Origin: Pontibacter harenae
GTDB lineage: Bacteria > Bacteroidota > Bacteroidia > Cytophagales > Hymenobacteraceae
Assembly (NCBI RefSeq): GCF_020907245.1
Contig: NZ_JAJJWH010000003.1
Span: 62,001 to 126,000 of the forward strand
DNA: 64,000 bases
Direction: 5' to 3'
The translations under genes and the position numbers were made by a program. Under the pieces are notes generated by a model. The model had not been told where the DNA came from and made no database searches. It saw only the letters and a program-made list of their open reading frames with translations. Positions 8,665 through 17,279 of the stretch are shown one piece after another (position 1 is the stretch's first letter; every line of letters begins with the position of its first letter).

Positions 8665-9063
8665 TTATTCAGCCGTCCAGAGTACGCGCTCCTGATCTGA
8701 AAGGATAAGCAGAATACGCGGCGGGTTAGCTACCAGCACCAGGCGCATCTCTACCCCTGGGAAAGAATCAGACTCTACCCACACCCCTTCCAACTCTTCG
8801 CTTTGTTCTAAAGCAGCTGGGTCTAGTGTGCTAGCCAGGTAAGCGGTTGGTAGCAGAATGTCTGCGTCAGACTTTATCTTCTCGTGCACATCTTCCAGCA
8901 CATCCTCTAGTTCATCTCCAAACTCTTCGTTAAAGTCGTCCTCCAAGTCGTGCAACTCCTCTTCCAGGTCGTCATAACGCTCATCGTTATAGTCCATGGC
9001 GTTTAGTTGCTGCTTCTTCTCCAGTATGGCAACTATAGAATTGTTCAGGGCATTTACGTTCAT
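8665..9063 (-). CDS. Acidic conserved hypothetical protein
   Basis: 132 residues, not assigned to a named family. The N-terminal half is a very acidic helical stretch (about residues 20-65: DYNDERYDDLEEELHDLEDD and EFGDELEDVLEDVHEK), likely a helical hairpin or coiled coil. The C-terminal half (about 85-132) looks beta-rich: GVWVESD, EMRLVLVANPPRILLILSDQERVLWT. It has no signal peptide or membrane segment, so it is cytoplasmic. It is a single gene with its own strong terminator, which supports its being real. I propose no function. Confidence 0.7.
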   Translation of the reverse strand: MNVNALNNSIVAILEKKQQLNAMDYNDERYDDLEEELHDLEDDFNEEFGDELEDVLEDVHEKIKSDADILLPTAYLASTLDPAALEQSEELEGVWVESDSFPGVEMRLVLVANPPRILLILSDQERVLWTAE

Positions 9064-9581
9064 AGCGTCTCTAATTTTTTACAAATTTGAAAACATGCCC
9101 CAGCAATTGCAAGTAATCCCGTGATAATTTACCTAAAGAACCATACACAGGATAAACAAAGCAGGCAATTATATCATGAGAACCACATACTTAGGCTGGC
9201 AAAAAGCTAAGAAGGTTTCGATTCCAAATTTTATAAGGCAGCAGCGGGAGCATGTTAGCAATTTCTTGAACAGTATAGCACGTAAGTAAAAGGCATATTT
9301 TACATCTATAAGTACAAAATAAGAAGGGTAGACGCAACCTTTGAGCTCTAAAATAAGTATAGCGGCGTGTGTTTGTTGGTTAAATTAATTTATCTAGTTA
9401 TTCCTATATTTCACACCAGTTCTTACCTTGCGTCATAGTGCGGCTAGAACTGGTGTGATTTTTTATGCTAAGCTGCCAAGGTAGTATAAACCGCAGAGAG
9501 TATGCGTTGAGCAGCTTTAAAAACAATTACACTGTAAGAGAACATTGATACTTGTATCACTAAAACATAACCTTTTTGAAC
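9064..9581. other. Intergenic region with a free-standing terminator hairpin
   Basis: About 500 bp between divergent genes with no credible open frame. The main feature is a terminator-like hairpin on the + strand (9411-9465), although no + strand gene lies upstream of it. This could mark a small RNA or a leader of the phosphohexomutase gene. Confidence 0.6.
9411..9465 (+). terminator. Terminator-like hairpin with no upstream protein gene
   Basis: Perfect 13-bp stem TCACACCAGTTCT / AGAACTGGTGTGA (9411-9423 and 9446-9458) with a 22-nt loop, followed by TTTTTTAT. It lies 117 bp before the phosphohexomutase ATG. It could end a small RNA or attenuate the following gene. Confidence 0.65.
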
Positions 9582-11321
9582 ATGATTGAACCCGCTATAC
9601 AGCAAAAGATTGACCAGTGGCTTTCTGGCAACTACGACGAGGCCACCAAAGCAGAGATTAAAGATTTACAGCAGCGCAACGAAAACGATGCCTTAGCTGA
9701 TGCTTTCTACAAAGACCTGGAGTTCGGAACGGGTGGTCTGCGTGGCATAATGGGTGTGGGCAGCAACCGCATGAACCGCTACACGCTAGGCATGGCAACA
9801 CAGGGCCTAAGCAATTACCTGAAGCAGAACTTTCCTGGAGAACAGATAAAGGTGGCCATAGCCCACGACAGCCGCAACAACTCTGATAAGTTTGCCCGCA
9901 TTATAGCAGACATATTCTCTGCCAACGACATCAAAGTGTACCTGTTCGAGGCACTACGTCCAACGCCAGAACTATCGTTTGCTATCCGTCATCTGCAGTG
10001 CCACAGCGGTGTCGTAATTACAGCATCTCACAACCCGAAAGAGTATAACGGCTACAAAGCCTACTGGAACGACGGCGGCCAGGTAGTGGCTCCGCATGAC
10101 AAGAACATTATAGCAGAGGTAAATAAAATCACTTCTGTAGATGATATCAAGTTTGAAGGCAAGCCTGAGAATATTGAAATGATTGGCGCTGACGTGGATG
10201 AGGCTTACATCGAGCGTGTACTAGGCCTTTCTATCTCGCAGGAGGCCATTAAGCGCCAGCACGACTTAAAAATAGTTTATACGCCTATTCACGGCACAGG
10301 CATCACCTTGGTACCGACCATACTGGAGCGTTTCGGTTTTACGAACGTGCACGTAGTAGAAGAGCAGGCAGAACCAAACGGCAACGGTAACTTCCCGACA
10401 GTTGTTTACCCGAACCCTGAGGAGAAAGAAGCGATGACGTTGGCCATGCAAAAAGCTGCCGAAATAGATGCAGATTTAGTACTGGCTACTGACCCTGACG
10501 CTGACCGTGTAGGTATAGCCGTGAAAAACCTAAAAGGTGAATTTGTGCTGCTAAACGGCAACCAAACAGGTTCTTTATTAATCAACTACCTACTGCAGGC
10601 TTGGCAAAAAGCGGATAAGCTAGCGGGCAAAGAGTTTGTGGTGAAAACCATTGTTACCACAGACTTAATCAAGAAAATTGCCGACAGCTATAACGTAACC
10701 ATGTACGAAACCCTGACAGGCTTCAAGTACATTGCCGAAGTTATTCGTGAACTGGAAGGCAAGGAAACCTACATTGGTGGCGGCGAAGAAAGCTACGGCT
10801 ACCTGGCTGGCGATTTCGTACGCGATAAAGATGCTATCTCTTCCTGCGCCCTTATTGCTGAAATGGCCGCAGTTGCTAAAGATAACGGACAGAGCCTGTT
10901 CGAGATGATGGTGGAAATGTATACCAAATACGGCTTCTACAAAGAAGAACTAATTTCCATCACCAAAAAGGGTATGCGCGGTGCCGAAGAGATTCAGCAG
11001 ATGATGGCCGATATGCGCAACAATCCGCCTCAGACCTTGGCTGGTTCCAAAATAGCAGCAATTAGCGACTATAAACTGGGCACCCGCAAAACAGTGGCAA
11101 CTGGCGAAGAACAAAAATTGACGTTTGAAAGCTCTAATGTGCTGCAGTACCTGACCGAAGACGGCAGCAAGATCTCTGCCCGTCCGTCTGGTACTGAGCC
11201 GAAGATTAAATTTTACTTCAGTGTAAATGAGCCTTTGGCCTCTGCAGCAGATTTCGATGCAACGGAACAGAAATTAAACCAGAAGATTGAGCAGATTCAG
11301 AAAGATTTGAAGCTGAAATAG
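9582..11321 (+). CDS. Phospho-sugar mutase (phosphoglucomutase / phosphomannomutase, alpha-D-phosphohexomutase family)
   Basis: 579 residues, the length of the long Bacteroidota / PGM2-like type. All four active-site regions are visible: EFGTGGLRGIMG near residue 47, the phosphoserine loop TASHNPKEYNGYK near 147-159, the metal-binding DPDADRVGIA near 304, and the sugar-binding GGGEESYGYLAGD near 400 with the phosphate site RPSGTEPKIKFY near 534. It interconverts hexose 1- and 6-phosphates in the cytoplasm, feeding glycogen and cell-wall precursor synthesis. The frame extends two codons upstream to a TTG at 9576, but the ATG at 9582 is the more likely start. It is monocistronic with a strong terminator after it. 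Confidence 0.95.
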   Translation: MIEPAIQQKIDQWLSGNYDEATKAEIKDLQQRNENDALADAFYKDLEFGTGGLRGIMGVGSNRMNRYTLGMATQGLSNYLKQNFPGEQIKVAIAHDSRNNSDKFARIIADIFSANDIKVYLFEALRPTPELSFAIRHLQCHSGVVITASHNPKEYNGYKAYWNDGGQVVAPHDKNIIAEVNKITSVDDIKFEGKPENIEMIGADVDEAYIERVLGLSISQEAIKRQHDLKIVYTPIHGTGITLVPTILERFGFTNVHVVEEQAEPNGNGNFPTVVYPNPEEKEAMTLAMQKAAEIDADLVLATDPDADRVGIAVKNLKGEFVLLNGNQTGSLLINYLLQAWQKADKLAGKEFVVKTIVTTDLIKKIADSYNVTMYETLTGFKYIAEVIRELEGKETYIGGGEESYGYLAGDFVRDKDAISSCALIAEMAAVAKDNGQSLFEMMVEMYTKYGFYKEELISITKKGMRGAEEIQQMMADMRNNPPQTLAGSKIAAISDYKLGTRKTVATGEEQKLTFESSNVLQYLTEDGSKISARPSGTEPKIKFYFSVNEPLASAADFDATEQKLNQKIEQIQKDLKLK

Positions 11322-11337
11322 TACAGCTTGCTTCTTA

Positions 11338-11382
11338 AATAAGAAAGCCTGAAGTGAGATTCTCATTTCAGGCTTTCTTATT
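11338..11382. terminator. Bidirectional intrinsic terminator
   Basis: Long stem AAGAAAGCCTGAA...TTCAGGCTTTCTT flanked by A-rich and T-rich sequence, between the convergent phosphohexomutase gene and the small helical protein gene. Confidence 0.88.
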
Positions 11383-11405
11383 TGCTTCAAGTTTGAATTG
11401 GAGAG

Positions 11406-11759
11406 CTAGCCCACTCCTATCTTTTTATCTAACTTCCCGAGTAGGTCCAAGAACTGCTCTGATCTTCTTTCTACCTCTTTCAGCCCATCATGTGCCTGGT
11501 CTATCTTTCCGCTGCTGTAGAGCTGATAGAGCTGCTTGGTATATTTATTAAGTTCCTGGTGCAGTGCAGCAAGTGCTATTAGCTCCATTTCAGCAGCATA
11601 GCGCACCATCCCCACCGTACTGAACCATACATCTACAGGCCCAGCATCAGAGAAGAAAGTACTATCAAAAGTACCGCCATACAAGAAAGAGCGAACTTTC
11701 GATTTGTACAGGATATGCTTTATCCTGAGCTGCTGAAAATCTATTTGGGTTATATCCAT
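11406..11759 (-). CDS. Small helical protein, possibly a degenerate CZB-like sensor domain
   Basis: 117 residues, all predicted helical, with no signal or membrane segment. The layout resembles the chemoreceptor zinc-binding (CZB) domain: a first helix with His (FQQLRIKHILYKSKVRSFLYG, His about 14), a middle PVDVWFSTVG where CZB has its Cys-x-x-G-x-W-type element, a helix with LAALHQELN, and a last helix with DGLKEVERRSEQFLDLLGKL. Only two of the four usual ligand positions look filled; the Cys and the last His are replaced. It lies 56 bp after the orphan PAS gene in the same direction, so a joint signalling role is plausible. The family match is inference. Confidence 0.6.
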   Translation of the reverse strand: MDITQIDFQQLRIKHILYKSKVRSFLYGGTFDSTFFSDAGPVDVWFSTVGMVRYAAEMELIALAALHQELNKYTKQLYQLYSSGKIDQAHDGLKEVERRSEQFLDLLGKLDKKIGVG

Positions 11760-11815
11760 CTACCGAGCACAACACGCTGTATGTACTAACTGCTGCTTTT
11801 AGAATTTTAAGTTGA

Positions 11816-13072
11816 TTAGGACCTGCTTAGTTCCTGCAGCTTTTTCTTGAACAGCACCTCGTTTGTGATATCATAACCGAAGGCAAGAATGCCTGTAATT
11901 TTATCAGCTTCGTAAGTAGGCTGGTAAGAGAAATTAAAATAATGTTCCTCTAACGGGCCTATGCCATCCTTAGGCAGCATTATTAATACTTCCTCGGCAA
12001 CATAGGTTTCACCAGTGTTGTACACATTGTCAAGCAGCTTTATAAACCCTTGTGCTTTTATGTCGGGTAGCGCCTCGCCCAAAGGCTGGCCAATCAGATT
12101 TCGGCCAGGGTAAAGTTGCTGGTATTTATCATTTAGCAACTTAAACCTGTGGTCTGGCCCGCTAAGTACAACAAACATGGCGGGGGCCTTCATCATCAGT
12201 ATCTCCATGTTTTTACGCTCCGACTCCGCTTTCTCATAAGCCTGCTGCACCTGGTCCGACAGTAGTGCCATCTGCTCATTTGTTTCTAGCAGTTCCTGCA
12301 CCATTTTGCGGGTATCGTGTATATCAGTAGAGGACCCCACCCACATGGTAATATTTCCGCTTTCGTCCTTCATCGGAAGCGAACGACAGATATGCCAACG
12401 GTAATCACCGTCCTTATCTCTTTTGCGCAGTTTTACCTGCATTTCGGTGCCCGAGCTAAATGCCTGCTCCCACTTGGCTTTTGTATTTTCTACATCCTCT
12501 GGGTGGACAACTTCGTGCCAGTTGTCTTGTAGCAGTTCTTCTAAAGTTAAGCCAGTATAGTTTTCCCACCTTTTGTTGAAGTAGGTAACTTTTCCAGCTG
12601 AATCTGTCGTAAAGATAAGTTGTGGCATAGCATCTGCTATAAACCTGAATTTTTCTTCGCCCTCAGTCACAGCTAATTTTGCTAATTCACGCTCCGTTAC
12701 ATCTATAGCAGTTTGCATCAGGTAATCTACTTCACCTGCCTCGTCTAACACTGGTATACAAGCTATTTCCCAATAGCGCACATCGTAGCCTCTTTCCTCC
12801 TGCTCAGGTATGGTAATATCGTAGCGTACAATGCCAAGATTTACTTCTTCCTTTGTTTCTACCGCTTTGTCAAAACCAAGCTTGACGGGGTTTTCTTCGT
12901 AAGGAAGAGTTTTATCAGGAAATGCCTCTAGAAGCAGATGTTGTCCCAGTATTTGCTCCCGCTTACGCAAGCTCACTTTCTGATAGGCATCTGTTGCTGC
13001 AATAATCTTATAGTCTCGGGAGACAACCACTATTGCCCCAGGAACGCTATTAAAAAGTCTATTTATATCCAT
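11816..13072 (-). CDS. PAS-domain signalling protein without a recognisable output domain
   Basis: 418 residues from the ATG at 13072 (MDINRLFNSVPGAIVVVS). Three PAS domains are visible: about 1-130, ending TAIDVTERELAK; about 140-265, with MPQLIFTTDSAGKVTYFNKRWENYTGL and the PAC-like WHICRSLPMKDESGNITMWVG; and about 300-415, with APAMFVVLSGPDHRFKLLNDKY and ending FGYDITNEVLFKKKLQELS. A short coiled coil joins PAS2 and PAS3. The protein stops right after PAS3, where homologous kinases continue into HisKA. No kinase motif is present. The frame extends upstream to 13147, but that stretch is not PAS-like. It is probably co-transcribed with the small helical gene downstream. Confidence 0.88.
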   Translation of the reverse strand: MDINRLFNSVPGAIVVVSRDYKIIAATDAYQKVSLRKREQILGQHLLLEAFPDKTLPYEENPVKLGFDKAVETKEEVNLGIVRYDITIPEQEERGYDVRYWEIACIPVLDEAGEVDYLMQTAIDVTERELAKLAVTEGEEKFRFIADAMPQLIFTTDSAGKVTYFNKRWENYTGLTLEELLQDNWHEVVHPEDVENTKAKWEQAFSSGTEMQVKLRKRDKDGDYRWHICRSLPMKDESGNITMWVGSSTDIHDTRKMVQELLETNEQMALLSDQVQQAYEKAESERKNMEILMMKAPAMFVVLSGPDHRFKLLNDKYQQLYPGRNLIGQPLGEALPDIKAQGFIKLLDNVYNTGETYVAEEVLIMLPKDGIGPLEEHYFNFSYQPTYEADKITGILAFGYDITNEVLFKKKLQELSRS

Positions 13073-13232
13073 TATATGATGAGCCCAGGTGTTGAAGCTA
13101 AAGAACGTGTAAAGGTACAGCTTCCAATTGTAGATACACAACGGCACCGTTCACTTTCTGTTTGTGCTGGCATTAGTACAGTTTGCTAAGTCAGAAATAA
13201 GCAGGTGTGCTGTTATATACCCCATTGATTTC

Positions 13233-13240
13233 TATTTTTG
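13233..13240 (+). promoter_or_regulatory. Bacteroidota -7 element TATTTTTG upstream of nitroreductase
   Basis: A perfect TAnnTTTG match 39 bp before the ATG at 13280. It supports 13280 as the start, because an upstream start at 13238 would lie inside the promoter. Confidence 0.55.
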
Positions 13241-13279
13241 CAACTGCATCGGAAATATAAAATCCCCCACACTAAAACC

Positions 13280-13867
13280 ATGAACGAGCAATTCGCAACC
13301 ATACAAGATATAATTCAGAAAAGAAGAACAGTAAAACCGCCACAGATGAACGGTCAGCGCGTTCCCGACGAGCAAGTGCAACAGCTGTTGGCTCTGGCTG
13401 ACTGGGCTCCGACACATGCCAACACCGAGCCTTGGCGCTTTAAAGTATACGCAGGCGACAAGGTGCAGGAATTCTGCCTCTCCCACGCTAAACTATACAA
13501 GCAGCAAACGGATACTGAAAAGTATTTGGAGTTCAACTACGAAAAGCTACTGCACATGGGCGACAGCGCCTCCCACCTTATTGTTACCTACATGCGCCGT
13601 GGCGATTTACCTAAAATACCACCGTTGGAAGAAATTGCTGCTACTTCCTGCGCTATTCAGAATCTACTGTTAGGCGCTACGGCCCTTGGTATCGCTAGTT
13701 ACTGGGGCTCTGGCGGCATGGCATACCACCCAGCTATGAAAGAAATGCTGCAGCTGCGCGAAGAAGATGTGGTACTCGGGATTTTATACCTGGGTTACAC
13801 CGATAAAGAAGTTCCTGCAGGAAAAAGAATCGTGCCGCTGGAAGAGAAAGTTGAGTGGCACGCTTAG
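13280..13867 (+). CDS. Nitroreductase family protein (NAD(P)H, FMN-dependent)
   Basis: 195 residues with the nitroreductase fold signature. An N-terminal helix is followed by QKRRTVKPPQMNGQRVPDE (FMN phosphate contact RR at about residues 13-14), the DWAPTHANTEPWRFKV segment (about 37-52), the central SCAIQNLLLGATALGIASYWGSG (about 120-142) and the final ILYLGYTDKE. Members reduce nitro or quinone compounds with FMN and act in the cytoplasm. The physiological substrate is unknown. The start at 13280 fits the family N-terminus and the -7 element at 13233. It is monocistronic and divergent from the PAS gene. Confidence 0.92.
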   Translation: MNEQFATIQDIIQKRRTVKPPQMNGQRVPDEQVQQLLALADWAPTHANTEPWRFKVYAGDKVQEFCLSHAKLYKQQTDTEKYLEFNYEKLLHMGDSASHLIVTYMRRGDLPKIPPLEEIAATSCAIQNLLLGATALGIASYWGSGGMAYHPAMKEMLQLREEDVVLGILYLGYTDKEVPAGKRIVPLEEKVEWHA

Positions 13868-13869
13868 TT

Positions 13870-13894
13870 AATTATGAATGAAGAATTATGAATG
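13870..13894 (+). repeat. Direct repeat AATTATGAATG (two copies)
   Basis: Two identical 11-mers at 13870-13880 and 13884-13894 directly after the nitroreductase stop. This is a short, low-complexity intergenic repeat similar in style to the heptamer array at 47813. Confidence 0.7.
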
Positions 13895-13975
13895 GGAGAA
13901 GGTGAAGTATCATCTTCTCCTTTTTCTTTTAGCTATAAAACAATAATGCCTCTAATAAACCTAACCACAAAAGGG

Positions 13976-14013
13976 ATAAAAAAGAAAAGCCGCTGGCTTT
14001 CGGCTCAGCGGCT
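13976..14013 (-). terminator. Intrinsic terminator downstream of dnaB
   Basis: Stem AGCCGCTG / CAGCGGCT (13988-14013). On the minus strand it is followed by TTTTCTTTTTTAT, correctly placed about 85 bp after the dnaB stop. Confidence 0.8.
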
Positions 14014-14098
14014 AATCTACCTTTGGCTTATCTTTAGCCTCAGGGGCATATCTTTTGGTTTCTTGTCTAACGTTTAAAACCTAGTATCTATTGTTTAC

Positions 14099-15676
14099 TT
14101 AAAACGGAGGTTCTTCGTCAAAGTTTGATGTTGGGAAACCTCCCCCACCGTTACCGCCATCGTTCATGCGGCTGCCCAAACGTATAGATCCAGGTGTTTC
14201 TGCATCAAACGTACTATTCGGCAAAGCATTAAATCCAGCCATACCGTCTCCGCCGAAGTCGTTATCCAGGTTCGTAAATTTAGTGTACTTACCGATAAAT
14301 TTCAGCTGCACGTTTTCCAGGGAACCGTTACGGTGTTTAGCAATAATTACCTCTCCTACTCCAGCTGTCGGGTTGCCCATTTCATCTTCGGTGATACCAT
14401 AATATTCTGGGCGGTACAGGAAAAGCACCATATCGGCATCCTGCTCTATGGAACCAGATTCGCGAAGGTCGGAAAGCTGCGGACGCTTATCGCCACCACG
14501 TGTTTCCACGGCACGGCTTAGCTGCGACAGCGCAATTACAGGCACGTTCAGTTCCTTCGCCAGCATTTTCATGGCTCTGGAAATAGACGCAATTTCCTGT
14601 TCACGGTTACCACCACCCTTGCCATCTGCGTTACCGCTCATTAGCTGCAGGTAGTCAATAATGACCATCTGTATGTCGTACTGCGCCTTTAAACGGCGAC
14701 ACTTTGTACGCAACTCACGAATCGACAGACCTGGCGTATCATCAATAAAAATAGGCGCTTCGGTCAGTTTTGAGATTTTATGGTTTAGCTGTGCCCACTC
14801 GTAATCTTCCAAACTACCTTTCTTTATCTTCTCAGAATCTAGTTCAGCTTCCGAAGAAATAAGACGGTTTACCAACTGCAGCGACGACATCTCGAGTGAG
14901 AAGATAGCAACTCCTTTTTTAAAATCCACTGCCGCGTTACGCAGGCAGGAAAGTACGAAGGCCGTTTTACCCATCGCAGGACGGGCAGCAAGAATAATTA
15001 AGTCGGATGGCTGCCAGCCTGAAGTTACACGGTCTAGCGCCGTCATGCCACTTGGCACACCTGTCAGACCGTCGGTTTGCTTTCGCTTCTCCTCCAGCTC
15101 CTTAATAGCCTGGTGCATGAGCGAACGCATGTCGTCGAAGTTCTTACGAATGTTCGATTCCGACACCTCGTATAGTTTGGCCTCGGTGCTATCTAGTAGG
15201 TCAAACACGTCGGTGGTATCCTCGAAAGCTCTGGTTAGTACCTCTGAAGAAATAGAGATCAAGTCGCGCTTAATCGAGTTTTCCGTGATGATACGGGCGT
15301 GGTACTCGATGTTGGCGGCCGAGTTCACACGGGTAGTCAGCTGTGTTACATAGTAAGCGCCTCCTGCCAGTTCCAGCTCTCCCTGCTCCCGCAGCTCATG
15401 CGTTACTGTCAGAATATCAATTGGTTCAGACTTATCGAAGAGGGCCAGTATGGCTTTGAAAATGCGCTGATGCGCCTCCTTGTAAAAGCTTTGTGGCCTT
15501 AAAATATCGATCACAGTTGTCAGGGCATCTTTTTCCAACATCAATGCTCCTAGCACAGCTTCCTCCAGATCCAGTGCCTGCGGTGGCTTTTTGCCTAACT
15601 CCGAAACAGCGGGAGCTTTTTTGCTCCACCCGTTACGGTTTGTCGCTGGCCGCACGTTCATTTTCATCTCCTCCAT
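14099..15676 (-). CDS. dnaB: Replicative DNA helicase DnaB
   Basis: 525 residues from the ATG at 15676. The N-terminal domain begins PPQALDLEEAVLGALMLEKDAL (about residues 30-50) and carries the primase-interacting helical bundle. The C-terminal RecA-like ATPase domain starts near 215 with SGWQPSDLIILAARPAMGKTAF (Walker A about 230), then QMVIIDYLQLMSG (Walker B), SQLSRAVETRGGDKRPQLSDLRESGSIEQDAD and a Gly-rich tail with EEPPF at the end. It unwinds DNA ahead of the fork as a hexamer. The open frame extends upstream to 15781, but that part covers DnaA-box-like sequence and is not DnaB-like. A Phe/Pro-rich C-terminal tail is common in Bacteroidota DnaB. Confidence 0.96.
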   Translation of the reverse strand: MEEMKMNVRPATNRNGWSKKAPAVSELGKKPPQALDLEEAVLGALMLEKDALTTVIDILRPQSFYKEAHQRIFKAILALFDKSEPIDILTVTHELREQGELELAGGAYYVTQLTTRVNSAANIEYHARIITENSIKRDLISISSEVLTRAFEDTTDVFDLLDSTEAKLYEVSESNIRKNFDDMRSLMHQAIKELEEKRKQTDGLTGVPSGMTALDRVTSGWQPSDLIILAARPAMGKTAFVLSCLRNAAVDFKKGVAIFSLEMSSLQLVNRLISSEAELDSEKIKKGSLEDYEWAQLNHKISKLTEAPIFIDDTPGLSIRELRTKCRRLKAQYDIQMVIIDYLQLMSGNADGKGGGNREQEIASISRAMKMLAKELNVPVIALSQLSRAVETRGGDKRPQLSDLRESGSIEQDADMVLFLYRPEYYGITEDEMGNPTAGVGEVIIAKHRNGSLENVQLKFIGKYTKFTNLDNDFGGDGMAGFNALPNSTFDAETPGSIRLGSRMNDGGNGGGGFPTSNFDEEPPF

Positions 15677-15740
15677 AGGTACAAATATAAACTCTAATAC
15701 ATGCGCTTTCCGTATTTTACCCCAAAAGTTTCTAACCCAG

Positions 15741-15814
15741 CTATCAACAGGCTGTCTTACAGATACAAACAAGTTATCCACATAACAACATAGTTATCCT
15801 ACAAAGTATCCACA
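15741..15814 (+). promoter_or_regulatory. Cluster of DnaA-box-like sequences upstream of dnaB
   Basis: TTATCCACA (15774-15782) is a perfect consensus DnaA box, and GTATCCACA (15806-15814) matches 8 of 9, in the same orientation 32 bp away. Weaker matches are CTATCAACA (15741) and TTATCCTAC (15794). All lie in the dnaB / mpl divergent intergenic region. This could be DnaA control of dnaB or mpl, or part of an origin-like site. Confidence 0.5.
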
Positions 15815-15852
15815 TATTAGGGTATAGCTATTTTATTTTAGGGAAGGAATTA

Positions 15853-15860
15853 TAACTTTG
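15853..15860 (+). promoter_or_regulatory. Bacteroidota -7 element TAACTTTG upstream of mpl
   Basis: A perfect TAnnTTTG match 23 bp before the mpl ATG at 15884. Confidence 0.6.
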
Positions 15861-15883
15861 CTCGTATTGCAAACAATTGGCCA

Positions 15884-17263
15884 ATGGACAAGAAGGATTT
15901 TCAGCACATACATTTAATTGCCGTAGGCGGGAGCATTATGCACAACATGGCCTTGGCACTGCACGATAAAGGCCTGAAAGTAACAGGCTCTGACGACGAG
16001 ATTTTTGAACCTGCCAAGAGCAGACTCGCCGCCGCAGGCTTACTGCCAGAGCAAGAAGGCTGGTTCCCCAAGAAGCTCGACTCTAAACCTGATGCCGTTA
16101 TATTGGGTATGCATGCACGTCCTGACAACCCAGAGCTGCAGCGTGCACAGGAGCTGAATATACCGATTTACTCATTCCCTGAGTTTATCTACGAACAAAG
16201 CAAAGACAAACAGCGCATCGTAATTGGCGGCAGCCACGGCAAAACCACCATCACGTCTATCATCCTGCACGTGCTCCAGCACCTGGGCCGCAAGTTCGAT
16301 TATGCCGTTGGTGCACAGCTTGAAGGTTTCGACCGTATGGTAATGCTGACCGATGACGCCCCTGTTATCATCATTGAAGGCGACGAGTACCTCTCCGACC
16401 CTATCAAGCGCGTCCCTAAATTCCACCTGTACCACCACCACATCGGGGTAATCAGTGGTATCAACTGGGATCATATCAACGTATTCCCAGACCCGAAGAT
16501 GTACCGCGACCAGTTCCGCCTTTTTGCTGAAATGACGCCAAAAGCTGGAACGCTTATTTATGATCAAGATGATGAGCAGGTGCAGTTGGTAAGCGTACCA
16601 CGTAACCCAGCCGACATTGCTTACATCGGTTATTCGGTGCACGAACATTCCATCAAAAACGGCAAAACCATACTGCACACCAAGAAAGACGGTGATGTGG
16701 AAATACAATTATTCGGAGAGCACAACCTGCGCAATATAAGCGCAGCAAAAGAAGTATGTAAGAAGATTGGCGTGAAGGCGCACGATTTTTATGAAGCCCT
16801 GAGAACGTTTAAAGGCGCAGCCAAGCGGCTCGAGAAACTTGGTGAGAACGGCAACACTTCTCTTTTCCGCGACTTTGCCCATGCCCCATCTAAAGTAAAG
16901 GCTACGACAGAAGCCGTGAAAAAGCAGTTTCCGCAGCGACAACTGGTGGCGGTGCTGGAGCTGCATACTTTCAGCAGCCTAAACAAGAGTTTTATACCCC
17001 AGTATGCTGGCGCACTTGATTTGGCCGATGAACCGATTGTATACTTCAGCCCTAAAACCATAGAGCACAAGCGCATGGAGATGCTGACAGAAGAGGAACT
17101 GAAAGCTGCTTTCAAAAATCCGCACCTGCAAGTCTTCACCGATTCAGAAGCATTGCAACAGCATTTAACCAGCCGCAGCTGGCAAAACAGCAGCCTGCTG
17201 CTCATGAGCTCTGGCACTTACAATAACATGAACCTGGAGGCGCTAAAACAGGCGGTTCTTTAA
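15884..17263 (+). CDS. mpl: Mur ligase, UDP-N-acetylmuramate:L-Ala-gamma-D-Glu-meso-DAP ligase type (Mpl)
   Basis: 459 residues with full Mur-ligase architecture. The N-terminal UDP-binding domain begins IHLIAVGGSIMHNMALALHDKG, with the Mpl-type G-G-S rather than the G-I-G of MurC. The ATP P-loop is GGSHGKTTITSI (about residue 115), followed by DAPVIIIEGDEYLSDP and the NWDHINVF signature (about 195), and the C-terminal domain has FRDFAHAPSKVKATTEAVK (about 330). Mpl re-attaches recovered murein tripeptide to UDP-MurNAc in peptidoglycan recycling. The exonuclease gene follows 16 bp downstream in the same operon. MurC is the alternative, but the GGS start and DFAHAP motif favour Mpl. Confidence 0.9.
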   Translation: MDKKDFQHIHLIAVGGSIMHNMALALHDKGLKVTGSDDEIFEPAKSRLAAAGLLPEQEGWFPKKLDSKPDAVILGMHARPDNPELQRAQELNIPIYSFPEFIYEQSKDKQRIVIGGSHGKTTITSIILHVLQHLGRKFDYAVGAQLEGFDRMVMLTDDAPVIIIEGDEYLSDPIKRVPKFHLYHHHIGVISGINWDHINVFPDPKMYRDQFRLFAEMTPKAGTLIYDQDDEQVQLVSVPRNPADIAYIGYSVHEHSIKNGKTILHTKKDGDVEIQLFGEHNLRNISAAKEVCKKIGVKAHDFYEALRTFKGAAKRLEKLGENGNTSLFRDFAHAPSKVKATTEAVKKQFPQRQLVAVLELHTFSSLNKSFIPQYAGALDLADEPIVYFSPKTIEHKRMEMLTEEELKAAFKNPHLQVFTDSEALQQHLTSRSWQNSSLLLMSSGTYNNMNLEALKQAVL

Positions 17264-17279
17264 CCCATACCCTACTTTT

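Noticed and set aside
11406-11759. A functional zinc-sensing CZB domain
   Set aside because: The Cys and last His ligand positions are replaced, so I call it only CZB-like and do not claim zinc binding.
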